A stretch of 20,049 nt of DNA. Source: a virus. Below are positions 7,371-16,603 of this stretch, in pieces. The stretch spans positions 1-20,049 of IMG/VR virus record IMGVR_UViG_3300046804_002714. One strand, given 5' to 3'. The notes beneath the pieces were generated by a model. The model did no database searches. It worked only from the letters and a program-made list of their open reading frames with translations, and was not told the origin of the DNA. A program made the translations under genes and the position numbers. How positions within the stretch are numbered: position 1 is the first letter of the stretch; each line of letters starts with the position of its first letter.

Positions 7371-7539
7371 ATATCAATGAAATAGAAAGAAGGGCTTCTT
7401 GTTGGGCCAAATATAGTTTACAATAGAGCTTAGCGAATGTTTTTAAATTATCTGAATCCAAATTGTTAATAATTCTAACATGTTTTTCATATTCAAATAA
7501 TTTGTCAATTGATTTTAGTTCAACTTCATTTGGATCCAT
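7369..7539 (-). CDS. Small conserved-looking protein, 56 aa, between the 67-aa gene and gp13
   Basis: The reading frame encodes 56 residues, beginning MDPNEVELKSIDKLFEYEKH and ending LYLAQQEALLSISLI. It overlaps the end of the 67-aa gene by 14 bases in another frame. The strongest evidence that it is real is an AAAGGAG ribosome binding site ending 7 bases before the ATG, the best one seen in the window. The sequence is acidic at the start and helical throughout, with the pattern NLDSDNLKTFAKLYCKLYLA then QQEAL. That resembles small unnamed proteins I recall next to gp13 in cyanophages. The function is unknown. Its position in the late operon suggests a minor role in head or tail assembly, which is inference only. 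Confidence 0.75.
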   Translation of the reverse strand: MDPNEVELKSIDKLFEYEKHVRIINNLDSDNLKTFAKLYCKLYLAQQEALLSISLI

Positions 7540-7729
7540 TGATTAACTCCTTTAGTAGAGATTTAATTTCTTCAATATCATTCTTTAATTTTTGAATTTC
7601 TTGCTTTTGGCTTTTTCTATTATCTAAAGAATTTACATATTGATTGTAAGCAATATTATCTAAATTTACAATAGCACCCGATGAATCATCACGATATAAA
7701 TTTGGGTGCCCTTTTACAGGTATCATCAT
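7526..7729 (-). CDS. Small conserved phage protein with C-terminal coiled coil, 67 aa
   Basis: The protein starts MMIPVKGHPNLYRDDSSGAI, a form I recognise from small hypothetical proteins in T4-like cyanophages (variants of PGHPNLxRDxxSGAI). Residues 38-63 are a charged heptad pattern (QKQEIQKLKNDIEEIKSLLK), likely a coiled coil. Its ATG overlaps the stop of the 2426-residue gene by four bases (ATGATGA context), so it is probably translated by coupling. A second ATG follows at once and either could be used. Its 3' end carries the ribosome binding site for the next small gene, which overlaps it. No function is established. The coiled coil suggests it oligomerises or binds a structural partner. 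Confidence 0.8.
   Translation of the reverse strand: MMIPVKGHPNLYRDDSSGAIVNLDNIAYNQYVNSLDNRKSQKQEIQKLKNDIEEIKSLLKELINGSK
7547..7553 (-). promoter_or_regulatory. Strong ribosome binding site for the 56-aa gene
   Basis: The minus strand reads AAAGGAG followed by TTAATCA and then ATG, a near-ideal Shine-Dalgarno sequence with 7 bases of spacing. It lies inside the coding region of the 67-aa gene. Most other genes here have no comparable site, so this one decides that the short downstream frame is a gene. Confidence 0.8.
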
Positions 7730-10700
7730 CTGACTGCAATTGTTCTTAGATCTTTAAACCTAGGTGGTTTCGATTGATCAGTAGTTGACATCACAATCTT
7801 AATTATATATCCAGTAAATTGTCCTAAGTTATTTGCAGTGAATTCATATTCTAAAAATTCATTTTCTCTACTTGGACGTACAAATATGTCTGATAAACCA
7901 CTATTCTTTGCAGGATCTATCACATCTGGGAACCCATCGTTATTATTATCTACAGTTAGATTATCATAACCTGGGAACAATTCAAACGCAGATGTAATTT
8001 CACTAGAATCTGGTCGTATTAGACTATAAAGAACTCTAAAGTCTGCACTTTCAGAACGACATGCAGATAGAATAACTTTTAAAGATGATGCAGATTGTGA
8101 TAAAAGAACAGTGTTTGAAATGTAAATTGCAACGTGTGGATCATCTATGAATGAGTTTACACGATTATCAGTTGAATAATTTGTAATTGGTTTATTGATT
8201 CTATAACTTTGGAAATCTGTAAAAGAATTGTCTAAGAAAATTTGAGGAGAAAGATTCTTATCCGTTGTAGTCAATGTTAGGGCAGTCGTGAATGATTTAT
8301 TATTATTTAAATATGCATTTTCATTTGCCTTAGAACAAACAATTCTCGTGGAAGATAGTTTATTCGTTGTATTTAATTGAATATCTTCATAACCAAGATC
8401 TATAAATGAAATTTCATTTCCACTAACACTTGTTCCACTAGTTGTTCTAACCTTTGCATTTACTGAAGTAGATCCAGATGGTAAGAGTAAATTATAGAAT
8501 GGAATTATACTATCAAATTGAATATTTTCTGAAGCATATACTTCAGATCCACCACAAGTAAGTTCTGAAATAAATGACAATTGTGGTGTATTTGTTAATG
8601 AAGCATCATTTAATCTATTTGTGCCATTAGTTGATCTATCAAATTCTACATAATATTCATCAATATTTAAATCCACATCACTAATATCATGCGTTGTATT
8701 AATTCTTCTCAAAGATACGCCATTCAATTCATACTTATAAACAGTTGAATTAATATCATGTGAAATAGCTATAGTAGAATCTTCTCCCCTACTAAGTGTA
8801 CTTATAGTACCATCTCCAACACTTTCATATTTGATAATTTCATTTTCAACTAAAATATATCCCGGATTTGTGTTACTAACTGGAATACCTTCAAAGGTAT
8901 TAAAATTTGCGGTATTTGCAACTGATATTGTGACTGTATTTGAATCAATAGTTTGTGTTAATGTAGTTGGGGGAACGTTTGATATCACTCCAGATATTTC
9001 AACTTTATTATTTTTAGCATTCATTCCATGATTGAAATGTTTTACTTTGAAATAATTGCCATTATAAATTTCTTGATTTTCATTTGAACTAGTAATGAAA
9101 GTATTGGCTAATGAAACTCTAGTATTAGAATTATTATAAAAAACTAGATTTGCTGTTCCATTTGATGTGAAATTGTTTCCCTGTACATTAGTTAAATGTA
9201 AGGTATCTATTGCATTATTGTTACTTGTTATTGTAATTGCTGCATTTTTTCCACTATTGCTAAGAACTGAAGATGTGACAATTCCAACCATATCACCGAC
9301 TGAATAACCATTTCCAGCGTTTACGATTGATAAGCCAGTAATTCCTCCATTTGAAGCAGTAATATTTAGTGTAAGACCAGATCCATCACCAGTAATATTA
9401 TAAGTAGACACATTTGTGCTAGTTACATAATTCATACCTGAGGTAGTAATTGCGACAGAAGAAGCGGCACAACCTGTTCCACTAATGTAACCATAATTAT
9501 ATGTTTTTACACTCTCTCCAATTTTTCTGCCAGCGGTTAAAATTCCAACAAGTGTAGGATTAGTTATTGTATTGATACCAATAGAAATTTTTCTTGGAAG
9601 TATAGTAATTGGATTGTTTAAAAGATTTTTAACATATCCATTACTCTTATTCAAAGTTGGATTATAAAAATATGCAGTTGCAGGGGTGTTGGAAACAAAT
9701 TCGGCCTTATACAATACAAATTTTAAATCTTGATATTGATTTGCGGTCCATATAGATCCATTCTGTGATTTAAATAGACTTCCCAAGGCAAATTGTTGTG
9801 TATATGAAACACTTTGGGAATCTGGAAGATTTTGTGATTGAATAGTTTTTTCTCCCATTTGTGCAATGAATACTTCATATTGATTACTTTCTGGCGCAAG
9901 CAACACAATACAATATTCTAATCCCGGTTCTAAGAATATTGGATAATCAAATACAACATTTGTTGCTACTGATCCATCATTTGAAGTATTAACTTGATGA
10001 GGTCTAAGTGTAATAGGATTCCCAATTCTGATTCTTGTGGGTGTTCCCAACTCCATTGTACGAACTTCAATAGTAACTGGACTGTTATTATTGTCTTTTT
10101 TATAAAAGAATAAATCAATAGAAGTAAGGAATACTCCATTTTCATCGTCATTCAATGTACCACTTCCGCCAACTACAAAAGATTGTGCAAGAGGATCATA
10201 GTATTCTACTAATCTTCTGGTTAAAGTCGTAGTTGTAGTTCTAGTCGTTGTTACTGTGGAGCGATTAGTGATTGTATTTTCATACAACTCTAAAGTCCCA
10301 GAAGAATTATATGTAGTTTCTGCAGATGAGATAGTGGTACTACCTACTACGGCAGATTCATTCGTTGAGCTAGAACTGATTTTATAAGTTTTATTTCCAG
10401 TATTAATTCTAACTGTTGGCGGTGGATTTGTATTTGGATCACGAATAAAGAACGTTCCGATTAAATCGCCATAATTATCTGAAATTAGTCTTAAATCCTT
10501 CACATAAGCAATTGTACCACTCGTAGCTCCAACTAATCTAGCACCACGAATTAAATAACCTGAATAGCGACCTTGGGCTTCTTCGGAAAGTGAATATGTA
10601 TCAATATTTAATATTTTAGATGAGGGGCTATAAAGATCTGGCAGCAATTCTGACTTGCTGTAAGGATTAATACTAAACTTCTCAGTTGGATTATTATATG

Positions 10701-13700
10701 GTCCATATTTATGATTTGGTGATGCAACTCTAAACTGAATAATTGGAACATATAAACCAGACGGGGATGTTGCCCATGCATTTACAGTTTCACCAATAAT
10801 GAAAGATCCTTGAGATCCATAATTTTGTAGTGAAGAATCATTTGATATTTCAACTAATTTAGGAACAAAATCTACAGCTCCATTACCATCTAAGAATTGA
10901 TAATATTGTGTTAGTGGCTTTAAGTTACTTACTGAAAATTCAGTATTCCTAGACCTCATAAACTCTTCGGGTCTAGTTTCTACTAAATTAGTAACAGATG
11001 ATGATGTTGTAGTGGTTGAAGCGGTTTCAGTAACATTTGATGTGGTTATTATATCTCTATCTCTAGTTCCTGTTCTTCTTGGATCTATTATGCGGACAAA
11101 TCTATCTTCGATCACTATAGGATTATTTTGAATTAAAACATAATCAGTAACAGAAATTGATTTATCTGGCAATTGAATAGTTCTTACCCAATTATCTCTA
11201 CTTGGGGATAATTTTATGGATCCATTAAAAGTAACTACATTAAATGGATTTACATTTTCAACTCTTGTTGCAAATGGTTGACTAATCCATCTTTTTTGAG
11301 AATATTTTAATGTAATAGCAGAACCTGTTTTTTGAACATTTGTATCTAAGAGATCATAATTTGTCGAAAGATCTGCCTCTTCATCAATTACTGATGGGTA
11401 TGGGGACAGATAATTTTTTAAACTATTTCTTGTAACTATTGGGGTTAATTCTTGTCGATTATTATCAACTTCCGTTGAAGATAAATCAGTATTCAATCTA
11501 GTAGTATCTTTAAAATCATCAACAAAAAATCCAGTTTTAAATCTATTAAATCCCTCTGAGTCTTGTATCTGTAATGTTTGTGTATTCAATTCTAATAATG
11601 ATAAAGATGTCACTCTTTCTAGATTTTTAACTCGATTTTCAATTAAACCAATGTCTCTCATCGTATATCTTCTATTATCCACATATGTTAATGATGCATT
11701 TTTTGGACTATAAAGATAAGGTGGTAAATTGATGGTAGCAATTTCCATTAAGTCATCTGATTTAATCCCAGAGTTAAATTCAGATGTGATAGCATCATTT
11801 TGATAAATAAAATTTCCATTTCGATCTAGATATATCTTATCAATTCTAGGAAGATAGTAATTATAACCAATAAAGGCATTTTCATTTGGTGTTAGATTAA
11901 GTTTTATAGATGAAGAAAAATTTCTACTATAAAAATCAAATGGAGAAGTATTAGATGAAGTAAATACAGATACTCTAGGTCTAAAATCTAAGATATCAGT
12001 AATTCTCTTTTTATTCATACCTACTGTAGGTAATTCTGCATAATCATTTTTTTCATAACTCAATACAGTATAAACATCTCCAGTATCACTAACTGGAATA
12101 TCATAGTAATCAAAAACAACTAATAATCTTTTAGATGGGGCAGCTTCTCCATTATTTCTTACTAATCTTGAATAATCATAATATTGTTCTTTTTGTCCCT
12201 TATCTAGTGTAAAACGATTGGTAATATCATTATATTTTCCATAAGTTATAGATACAATATTATCTGTAATGTTTGACGTTTCAAAAGTTACTAATTCACC
12301 AACTATAAATCTACTAGAATTTAGATATACAATTCCAACTCGATCCACACCCTTTGAAATTACTCTTGCTATACAAGAACTATCAGATCCTATTATATTT
12401 TCTCCAATAATAGCATTGGTTTCAATATTAGAAAAAGTGTTAAAATATAAAGTATCTACAGTTGGATTATTTACATCTAATGATTCATATACAGCTAATA
12501 CTTTTGAAACATCTGGATAGTTCAAACAAATTTCATCGTCTTGCACACGCAATCCATAATACTGATTATATACTAATCCATCATTAATTGATGTGCTTAT
12601 ACCAGAGCCAGATTCTGGATGTTTAGAATAAACAATGCTAATGCTTTTACTTTTAACCTTTTGTTTCTTTTTGCTTTGAATATTATTTTTTATAAATGTA
12701 GCATTAATAGAAGATGTAGTTTTACCTGGAGATAAATTAGAAAAAGTAACCTGATTTGCGAATAAAGTAAATTTATCAGAAGTTAATGGTTCAGTAGTTC
12801 CGTCATCATAATGAATAGAATATCTTTCTTCATCAAAACTTTGAAATGAGCATGTGCTTAGTCCAACTGGAAATGAAAAATCATTTACTGATAATGTTAT
12901 TGGACTATTTGATGATTTTGAAACCGTTGTTTGATAGTTAAATGATAAAATTGAATCACTCAGATCAACAAATGAAATATTTGAATTTGGTATTTCAGCA
13001 TATAAGAAACCTCTATTCGCATTTATAACTCTAGGAACACCTATAATAAAAGACACATTCGTAGATATACCTAGAGTACCATCACAAACACCACTTACAC
13101 TATTAACAGCTTCAACTATCATTGAAGATCCTGTTTGTGACACACTAGCAACTCTATTATATTTTTCTAATGAACCGGTTGACGTTTGATATCTAATAAT
13201 AGTACCTGGTTTGATATTATTAAAAAATTTACCAGGACAAGTTACTACACCTCCTGCAGCGATATTAATAGTATCTGAAGGGGAGAATCCACTAGGTATT
13301 TGTCTATCTAAAACCGTATCGCATATAAAGGGCGTATTAAAACCAGATTCAGAAATGGATTGATAAATTTGTTTAATATCATCAATATTATAAACAGTAA
13401 TATCTGAAATAGATCTAGAAATAGTTTCTAGACCATTAATAATTAACTGCTCGCCTTTAATAAAAGATCCTGATGTTTGCCTTACTTTAATTATTGTTGA
13501 ATTTGAACCTGATGATACTGCGTATCCACTAGCACCACTACTCTTACCTTTAATATATGAAGAAGCAGGTAGATCTCCGTTAGAAATAGCTTGATTTAGA
13601 GTTAATCTTGTATATGTTTGTATATCATAAAGATATAAATCCCAATTTGTAGAACTTCCAGTATATGCAGAATCAGTTAGTCTAAAATTATAAACTCTAG

Positions 13701-15006
13701 CATCACCAATTTTAGTACTTGAACTTGGATTACTGGATACATCTCTTCTTACAGAATGCAATTCAACTGCAAAATTTTGCTTTGGTGAACCTGTAATATT
13801 ATTAACTCTTAAAAGATTTCCCATGTCAAAGGAAACTGCACTCGATGTAACAGTTTCTGTTTGTCTTGGTTTGTCTACATCAATAATTATTGTTTCATTT
13901 TTTTCAATATCATAACCTTTAACGTATGCCTTTCCTGGAGATATTTTTACACACATTAAATCATCAGATGGGTTATTTCCACTTGCAGTCTTTTGATTTG
14001 AGAAATATAAACCATCATTACCTAGTCTATCATTTAGTGAATTATGTAATGATACTGCAAATTGATTTACTGAATAGTTTCCAGATTCATCATATGTTCT
14101 TTGCGCCAAATAATCCCTAATGGATGAATAATCAGTTTTTGTATTTAATTTCTTAATTTGACCTTCTTCTACTCTAAGAAGTTCAATAAAATCGATATCA
14201 GTTTCAAAACTATCAATAGATTTTTTAGTTAGAGATAAAGAAATTTTAAATCTATCTGCTCCTGGGGCCGAATAGTTTGTAAATCCTTTAGCATTATCAT
14301 ACAAACTAGTATCATCTTTGGCAGTAACGATTTCTTCAGTTACCTTTAATCCAACTCGATATGAAGGTGTATTTGTATAATAATCTAAAATAATTGTTTC
14401 GTCAGTAATACTTGCAAAAGTACCTCTAACAAAATAAATGCCATTTGAAATTGATGCAGCAGATCCAGTGGATGTGGAATTTAATGAAATTAATCTTGCG
14501 AAGGGTGTTCCAGCGGAAATGACAGTATTTCCATAAGAAATATCTTCATTGCAGATTAGTTCTTCATCATCTTCAAAATGTGAGATGGTAAAATTATTAT
14601 TTGAATCAACATATTTTACATATAAAGTAATATGATCTAAATTATTTCCTAAATCTGGAAGTACGATTTTCTTTATTGTAGCACTAATACCCGATATTCT
14701 TCCAACAATTCTTTTACCGATATATTGGTTAATATATAAAGATATATTGACACCAAAATTTACTGGATTTAATTTAACAGCATAAAATTGGGGGTCATAT
14801 GTAATATTACCCGGAACTACTACAGATCCTTCTTTAAATATATGACTTCCAAATGTTTCGATTTGATTTTGAAGTATTGACTGTAAATTATTCAGCTCCC
14901 TAGTTTGTACAGGTATTCCCGGACGAAAAAGAACCTTATAAAAATTTTTTTCTGAATTAAAATCATCAAAATAAGGACTTATATTGAGATTTGTTTTTTG
15001 TGCCAT
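7726..15006 (-). CDS. Giant DUF4815-type baseplate / tail structural protein (gp10-region equivalent)
   Basis: This 2426-residue protein covers over a third of the window. The N-terminus (TNLNISPYFDDFNSEKNFYK, then VLFRPGIPVQTRELNNLQSI, FGSHIFKEGSVVVPGNI) and residues near 190-290 (FVRGTFASITDETIILDYYT, APGADRFKISLSLTKKSID) are DUF4815 hallmarks of cyanophage tail proteins. Near residues 1060-1160 are KIYLDRNGNFIYQNDAI, NRRYTMRDIGLIENRVKNLE and LQIQDSEGFNRFKTGFFVDD. Near 1600 begins a module starting DPLAQSFVVGG with LTSIDLFFYKKD. The C-terminus (RPSRENEFLEYEFTANNLGQ, FTGYIIKIVMST, RFKDLRTIAVR) is typical of the cyanophage family. A DxNxDGxxDxxD loop lies at 2353-2364. In T4 order this slot holds gp9, gp10, gp11, gp12 and wac. 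By position it is a baseplate component that probably carries or forms peripheral fibres; that role is inferred. It starts 3 bases after the gp8 stop. Confidence 0.88.
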   Translation of the reverse strand: MAQKTNLNISPYFDDFNSEKNFYKVLFRPGIPVQTRELNNLQSILQNQIETFGSHIFKEGSVVVPGNITYDPQFYAVKLNPVNFGVNISLYINQYIGKRIVGRISGISATIKKIVLPDLGNNLDHITLYVKYVDSNNNFTISHFEDDEELICNEDISYGNTVISAGTPFARLISLNSTSTGSAASISNGIYFVRGTFASITDETIILDYYTNTPSYRVGLKVTEEIVTAKDDTSLYDNAKGFTNYSAPGADRFKISLSLTKKSIDSFETDIDFIELLRVEEGQIKKLNTKTDYSSIRDYLAQRTYDESGNYSVNQFAVSLHNSLNDRLGNDGLYFSNQKTASGNNPSDDLMCVKISPGKAYVKGYDIEKNETIIIDVDKPRQTETVTSSAVSFDMGNLLRVNNITGSPKQNFAVELHSVRRDVSSNPSSSTKIGDARVYNFRLTDSAYTGSSTNWDLYLYDIQTYTRLTLNQAISNGDLPASSYIKGKSSGASGYAVSSGSNSTIIKVRQTSGSFIKGEQLIINGLETISRSISDITVYNIDDIKQIYQSISESGFNTPFICDTVLDRQIPSGFSPSDTINIAAGGVVTCPGKFFNNIKPGTIIRYQTSTGSLEKYNRVASVSQTGSSMIVEAVNSVSGVCDGTLGISTNVSFIIGVPRVINANRGFLYAEIPNSNISFVDLSDSILSFNYQTTVSKSSNSPITLSVNDFSFPVGLSTCSFQSFDEERYSIHYDDGTTEPLTSDKFTLFANQVTFSNLSPGKTTSSINATFIKNNIQSKKKQKVKSKSISIVYSKHPESGSGISTSINDGLVYNQYYGLRVQDDEICLNYPDVSKVLAVYESLDVNNPTVDTLYFNTFSNIETNAIIGENIIGSDSSCIARVISKGVDRVGIVYLNSSRFIVGELVTFETSNITDNIVSITYGKYNDITNRFTLDKGQKEQYYDYSRLVRNNGEAAPSKRLLVVFDYYDIPVSDTGDVYTVLSYEKNDYAELPTVGMNKKRITDILDFRPRVSVFTSSNTSPFDFYSRNFSSSIKLNLTPNENAFIGYNYYLPRIDKIYLDRNGNFIYQNDAITSEFNSGIKSDDLMEIATINLPPYLYSPKNASLTYVDNRRYTMRDIGLIENRVKNLERVTSLSLLELNTQTLQIQDSEGFNRFKTGFFVDDFKDTTRLNTDLSSTEVDNNRQELTPIVTRNSLKNYLSPYPSVIDEEADLSTNYDLLDTNVQKTGSAITLKYSQKRWISQPFATRVENVNPFNVVTFNGSIKLSPSRDNWVRTIQLPDKSISVTDYVLIQNNPIVIEDRFVRIIDPRRTGTRDRDIITTSNVTETASTTTTSSSVTNLVETRPEEFMRSRNTEFSVSNLKPLTQYYQFLDGNGAVDFVPKLVEISNDSSLQNYGSQGSFIIGETVNAWATSPSGLYVPIIQFRVASPNHKYGPYNNPTEKFSINPYSKSELLPDLYSPSSKILNIDTYSLSEEAQGRYSGYLIRGARLVGATSGTIAYVKDLRLISDNYGDLIGTFFIRDPNTNPPPTVRINTGNKTYKISSSSTNESAVVGSTTISSAETTYNSSGTLELYENTITNRSTVTTTRTTTTTLTRRLVEYYDPLAQSFVVGGSGTLNDDENGVFLTSIDLFFYKKDNNNSPVTIEVRTMELGTPTRIRIGNPITLRPHQVNTSNDGSVATNVVFDYPIFLEPGLEYCIVLLAPESNQYEVFIAQMGEKTIQSQNLPDSQSVSYTQQFALGSLFKSQNGSIWTANQYQDLKFVLYKAEFVSNTPATAYFYNPTLNKSNGYVKNLLNNPITILPRKISIGINTITNPTLVGILTAGRKIGESVKTYNYGYISGTGCAASSVAITTSGMNYVTSTNVSTYNITGDGSGLTLNITASNGGITGLSIVNAGNGYSVGDMVGIVTSSVLSNSGKNAAITITSNNNAIDTLHLTNVQGNNFTSNGTANLVFYNNSNTRVSLANTFITSSNENQEIYNGNYFKVKHFNHGMNAKNNKVEISGVISNVPPTTLTQTIDSNTVTISVANTANFNTFEGIPVSNTNPGYILVENEIIKYESVGDGTISTLSRGEDSTIAISHDINSTVYKYELNGVSLRRINTTHDISDVDLNIDEYYVEFDRSTNGTNRLNDASLTNTPQLSFISELTCGGSEVYASENIQFDSIIPFYNLLLPSGSTSVNAKVRTTSGTSVSGNEISFIDLGYEDIQLNTTNKLSSTRIVCSKANENAYLNNNKSFTTALTLTTTDKNLSPQIFLDNSFTDFQSYRINKPITNYSTDNRVNSFIDDPHVAIYISNTVLLSQSASSLKVILSACRSESADFRVLYSLIRPDSSEITSAFELFPGYDNLTVDNNNDGFPDVIDPAKNSGLSDIFVRPSRENEFLEYEFTANNLGQFTGYIIKIVMSTTDQSKPPRFKDLRTIAVR

Positions 15007-15009
15007 TTT

Positions 15010-16575
15010 TTAAAATTCCAGAATAATTTTGATGTCTTCTTTTTGACGAATGTTACGGGATACAAGTGGCCTATTATCAATGTAGATTATATCACCCGAC
15101 TTCTTATTTATTTGTGGATCAGATACACCATTATTAAATACGGATCCGAGATTTATAATTTGATTATTTACAGTTGTCGTAATTCCACTATAGTTTGAAA
15201 TTTTTCCAGTAAAGGAACTTGTTGTTCCAAAAACTAATAATCCATTTGCATTAAATTCTGGAGTACTATTACCCGAAGTAGTAATTCCAATATAATCAGT
15301 TTGATCATGGGTTGAGCCATAATATAAAGAACGATCTCTAAAGTATTTTAAAACCTTAGTATCGGAATCATATGATGCGACATAACCAACAGCAATACCA
15401 TTTGAAACAACTTGTGTTATTTTTTCACCAATTGTTGGTATTGAATCTACTTCACTAAATTGTAAAGAAGATAGTGCAGAAAAATTATTTTCATAGAATA
15501 TTTGATTAGTGGTGTAATCAGTAGGATTTTTTATAATACCAATTTGACAAAATTTAGTATTTATTGGATAATTACGAGTGGAATTATCAAAACGAGCATA
15601 TACCATTACTCTTTCTGTGCCTAATTCTTTATATAAATCATAACCATGGCCTTTAGATGGTGGTATAATTGGAATTAATTTTGCAGGAAATGGAATACTT
15701 CCTGTGGGTTGTAAAAGACCTAAATCTACGATTCCATATGTATATCCAGAACCCCCATTTTTAACTTTAGCGCTAATAATTTCACCATTTGGATTAACTT
15801 CAATATCTACTTGTGCTCCCTCACCATCACCAAGAATATCTACTACGCCAGATCTATAATTTTTTCCTGGATTATCAATGTAAACTGTTTTTATTTGGTT
15901 GTTATTGATATCAGAATCGCCATTTTCTCTAACAGCAACAATTTGCGAATCGTTAGATGTGCTCCAAGAATTTGGAAGAGTAATATATTCTGTAGAATCA
16001 AATTTAACTATATCATTTGGTGATACTGTAAAAAGATATTTCCAAATGTATCCATCTTCTCCTGTACCAGCAACAGCTGGCTCTAGACTGGTAAAATCTG
16101 GCTCATCTTGCGATTGATTTCCAGTCGTGTTAATTCCACTAGAACCATTTTCTATGCAAATATAGACTTTATAATTACTATTCATTACATAGTAATTACT
16201 ATCATAGAGACGAGATCTTTTTGAATTGGGGGAAAGATTTTCTACGCTATAATCATGTCTATACATGTCATATTTTGTGCCTCTTACCCAGTCAATTCTT
16301 CTTACTACTCTTCTTGCATTTGCGGAGGTAATTCTTTTACCAAATAACATCGTATCTTTATATTGTCCAGAATAATCTAAATTATCAACCGGATTCGGAA
16401 CAATACCATTAGAAATCTCTGGCCTATCCCAAAGTTGATCTCTTGCAAAACCAGTATAAATTTCTGGATTTGTTAATCCAACCCATACATAATATGAGTT
16501 TGTAGTATTTTCAATCGAGTCTATGAAATTACTCGCATTTAAAATTCTAAATTGATCTGTTACTAATGCAGACAT
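15010..16575 (-). CDS. gp8: Baseplate wedge protein gp8
   Basis: gp8 is a structural subunit of the six T4 baseplate wedges and binds gp7 and gp10. Alignment by eye to T4 gp8 (334 residues) is convincing. The N-terminus LVTDQFRILNASNF matches T4 IVTSKFR and following. RRVVRRIDWVRGTKYD matches the T4 IPRRDW region. EDGYIWKYLFTVSP matches GYVWEYLFEIPP. KFCQIGIIKNPTD matches the ISIITNP strand, and the C-terminus GDIIYIDNRPLVSRNIRQKE DIKIILEF matches T4 GEMIYMENRPP through EEINILFTF. At 521 residues it is longer because of two inserted modules, a GxGY-type segment (about 227-285) and a beta-type segment (about 375-480), both of kinds also found in gp14 and the 2426-residue protein. It follows the upstream gene by 23 bases and is 3 bases from the next. 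Confidence 0.93.
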   Translation of the reverse strand: MSALVTDQFRILNASNFIDSIENTTNSYYVWVGLTNPEIYTGFARDQLWDRPEISNGIVPNPVDNLDYSGQYKDTMLFGKRITSANARRVVRRIDWVRGTKYDMYRHDYSVENLSPNSKRSRLYDSNYYVMNSNYKVYICIENGSSGINTTGNQSQDEPDFTSLEPAVAGTGEDGYIWKYLFTVSPNDIVKFDSTEYITLPNSWSTSNDSQIVAVRENGDSDINNNQIKTVYIDNPGKNYRSGVVDILGDGEGAQVDIEVNPNGEIISAKVKNGGSGYTYGIVDLGLLQPTGSIPFPAKLIPIIPPSKGHGYDLYKELGTERVMVYARFDNSTRNYPINTKFCQIGIIKNPTDYTTNQIFYENNFSALSSLQFSEVDSIPTIGEKITQVVSNGIAVGYVASYDSDTKVLKYFRDRSLYYGSTHDQTDYIGITTSGNSTPEFNANGLLVFGTTSSFTGKISNYSGITTTVNNQIINLGSVFNNGVSDPQINKKSGDIIYIDNRPLVSRNIRQKEDIKIILEF

Positions 16576-16595
16576 TTATAATATCGTTTTCTTTC

Positions 16596-16603
16596 TATTT
16601 ATA
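16596..16603 (-). promoter_or_regulatory. Candidate T4-like late promoter upstream of gp8
   Basis: The minus strand reads exactly TATAAATA, the T4 late-promoter core, at the end of the upstream gene and about 21 bases before the gp8 ATG. It overlaps the upstream stop codon. The T4 late core is used by RNA polymerase carrying the phage sigma-like factor gp55. The exact match just before a gene start supports a function, but an AT-rich genome makes chance matches common. Confidence 0.4.

Noticed and set aside
9723-10151. Two minus-strand frames of 61 codons inside the giant tail gene
   Set aside because: Both lie wholly within the giant gene in another frame, have no ribosome binding site and resemble no family I know.
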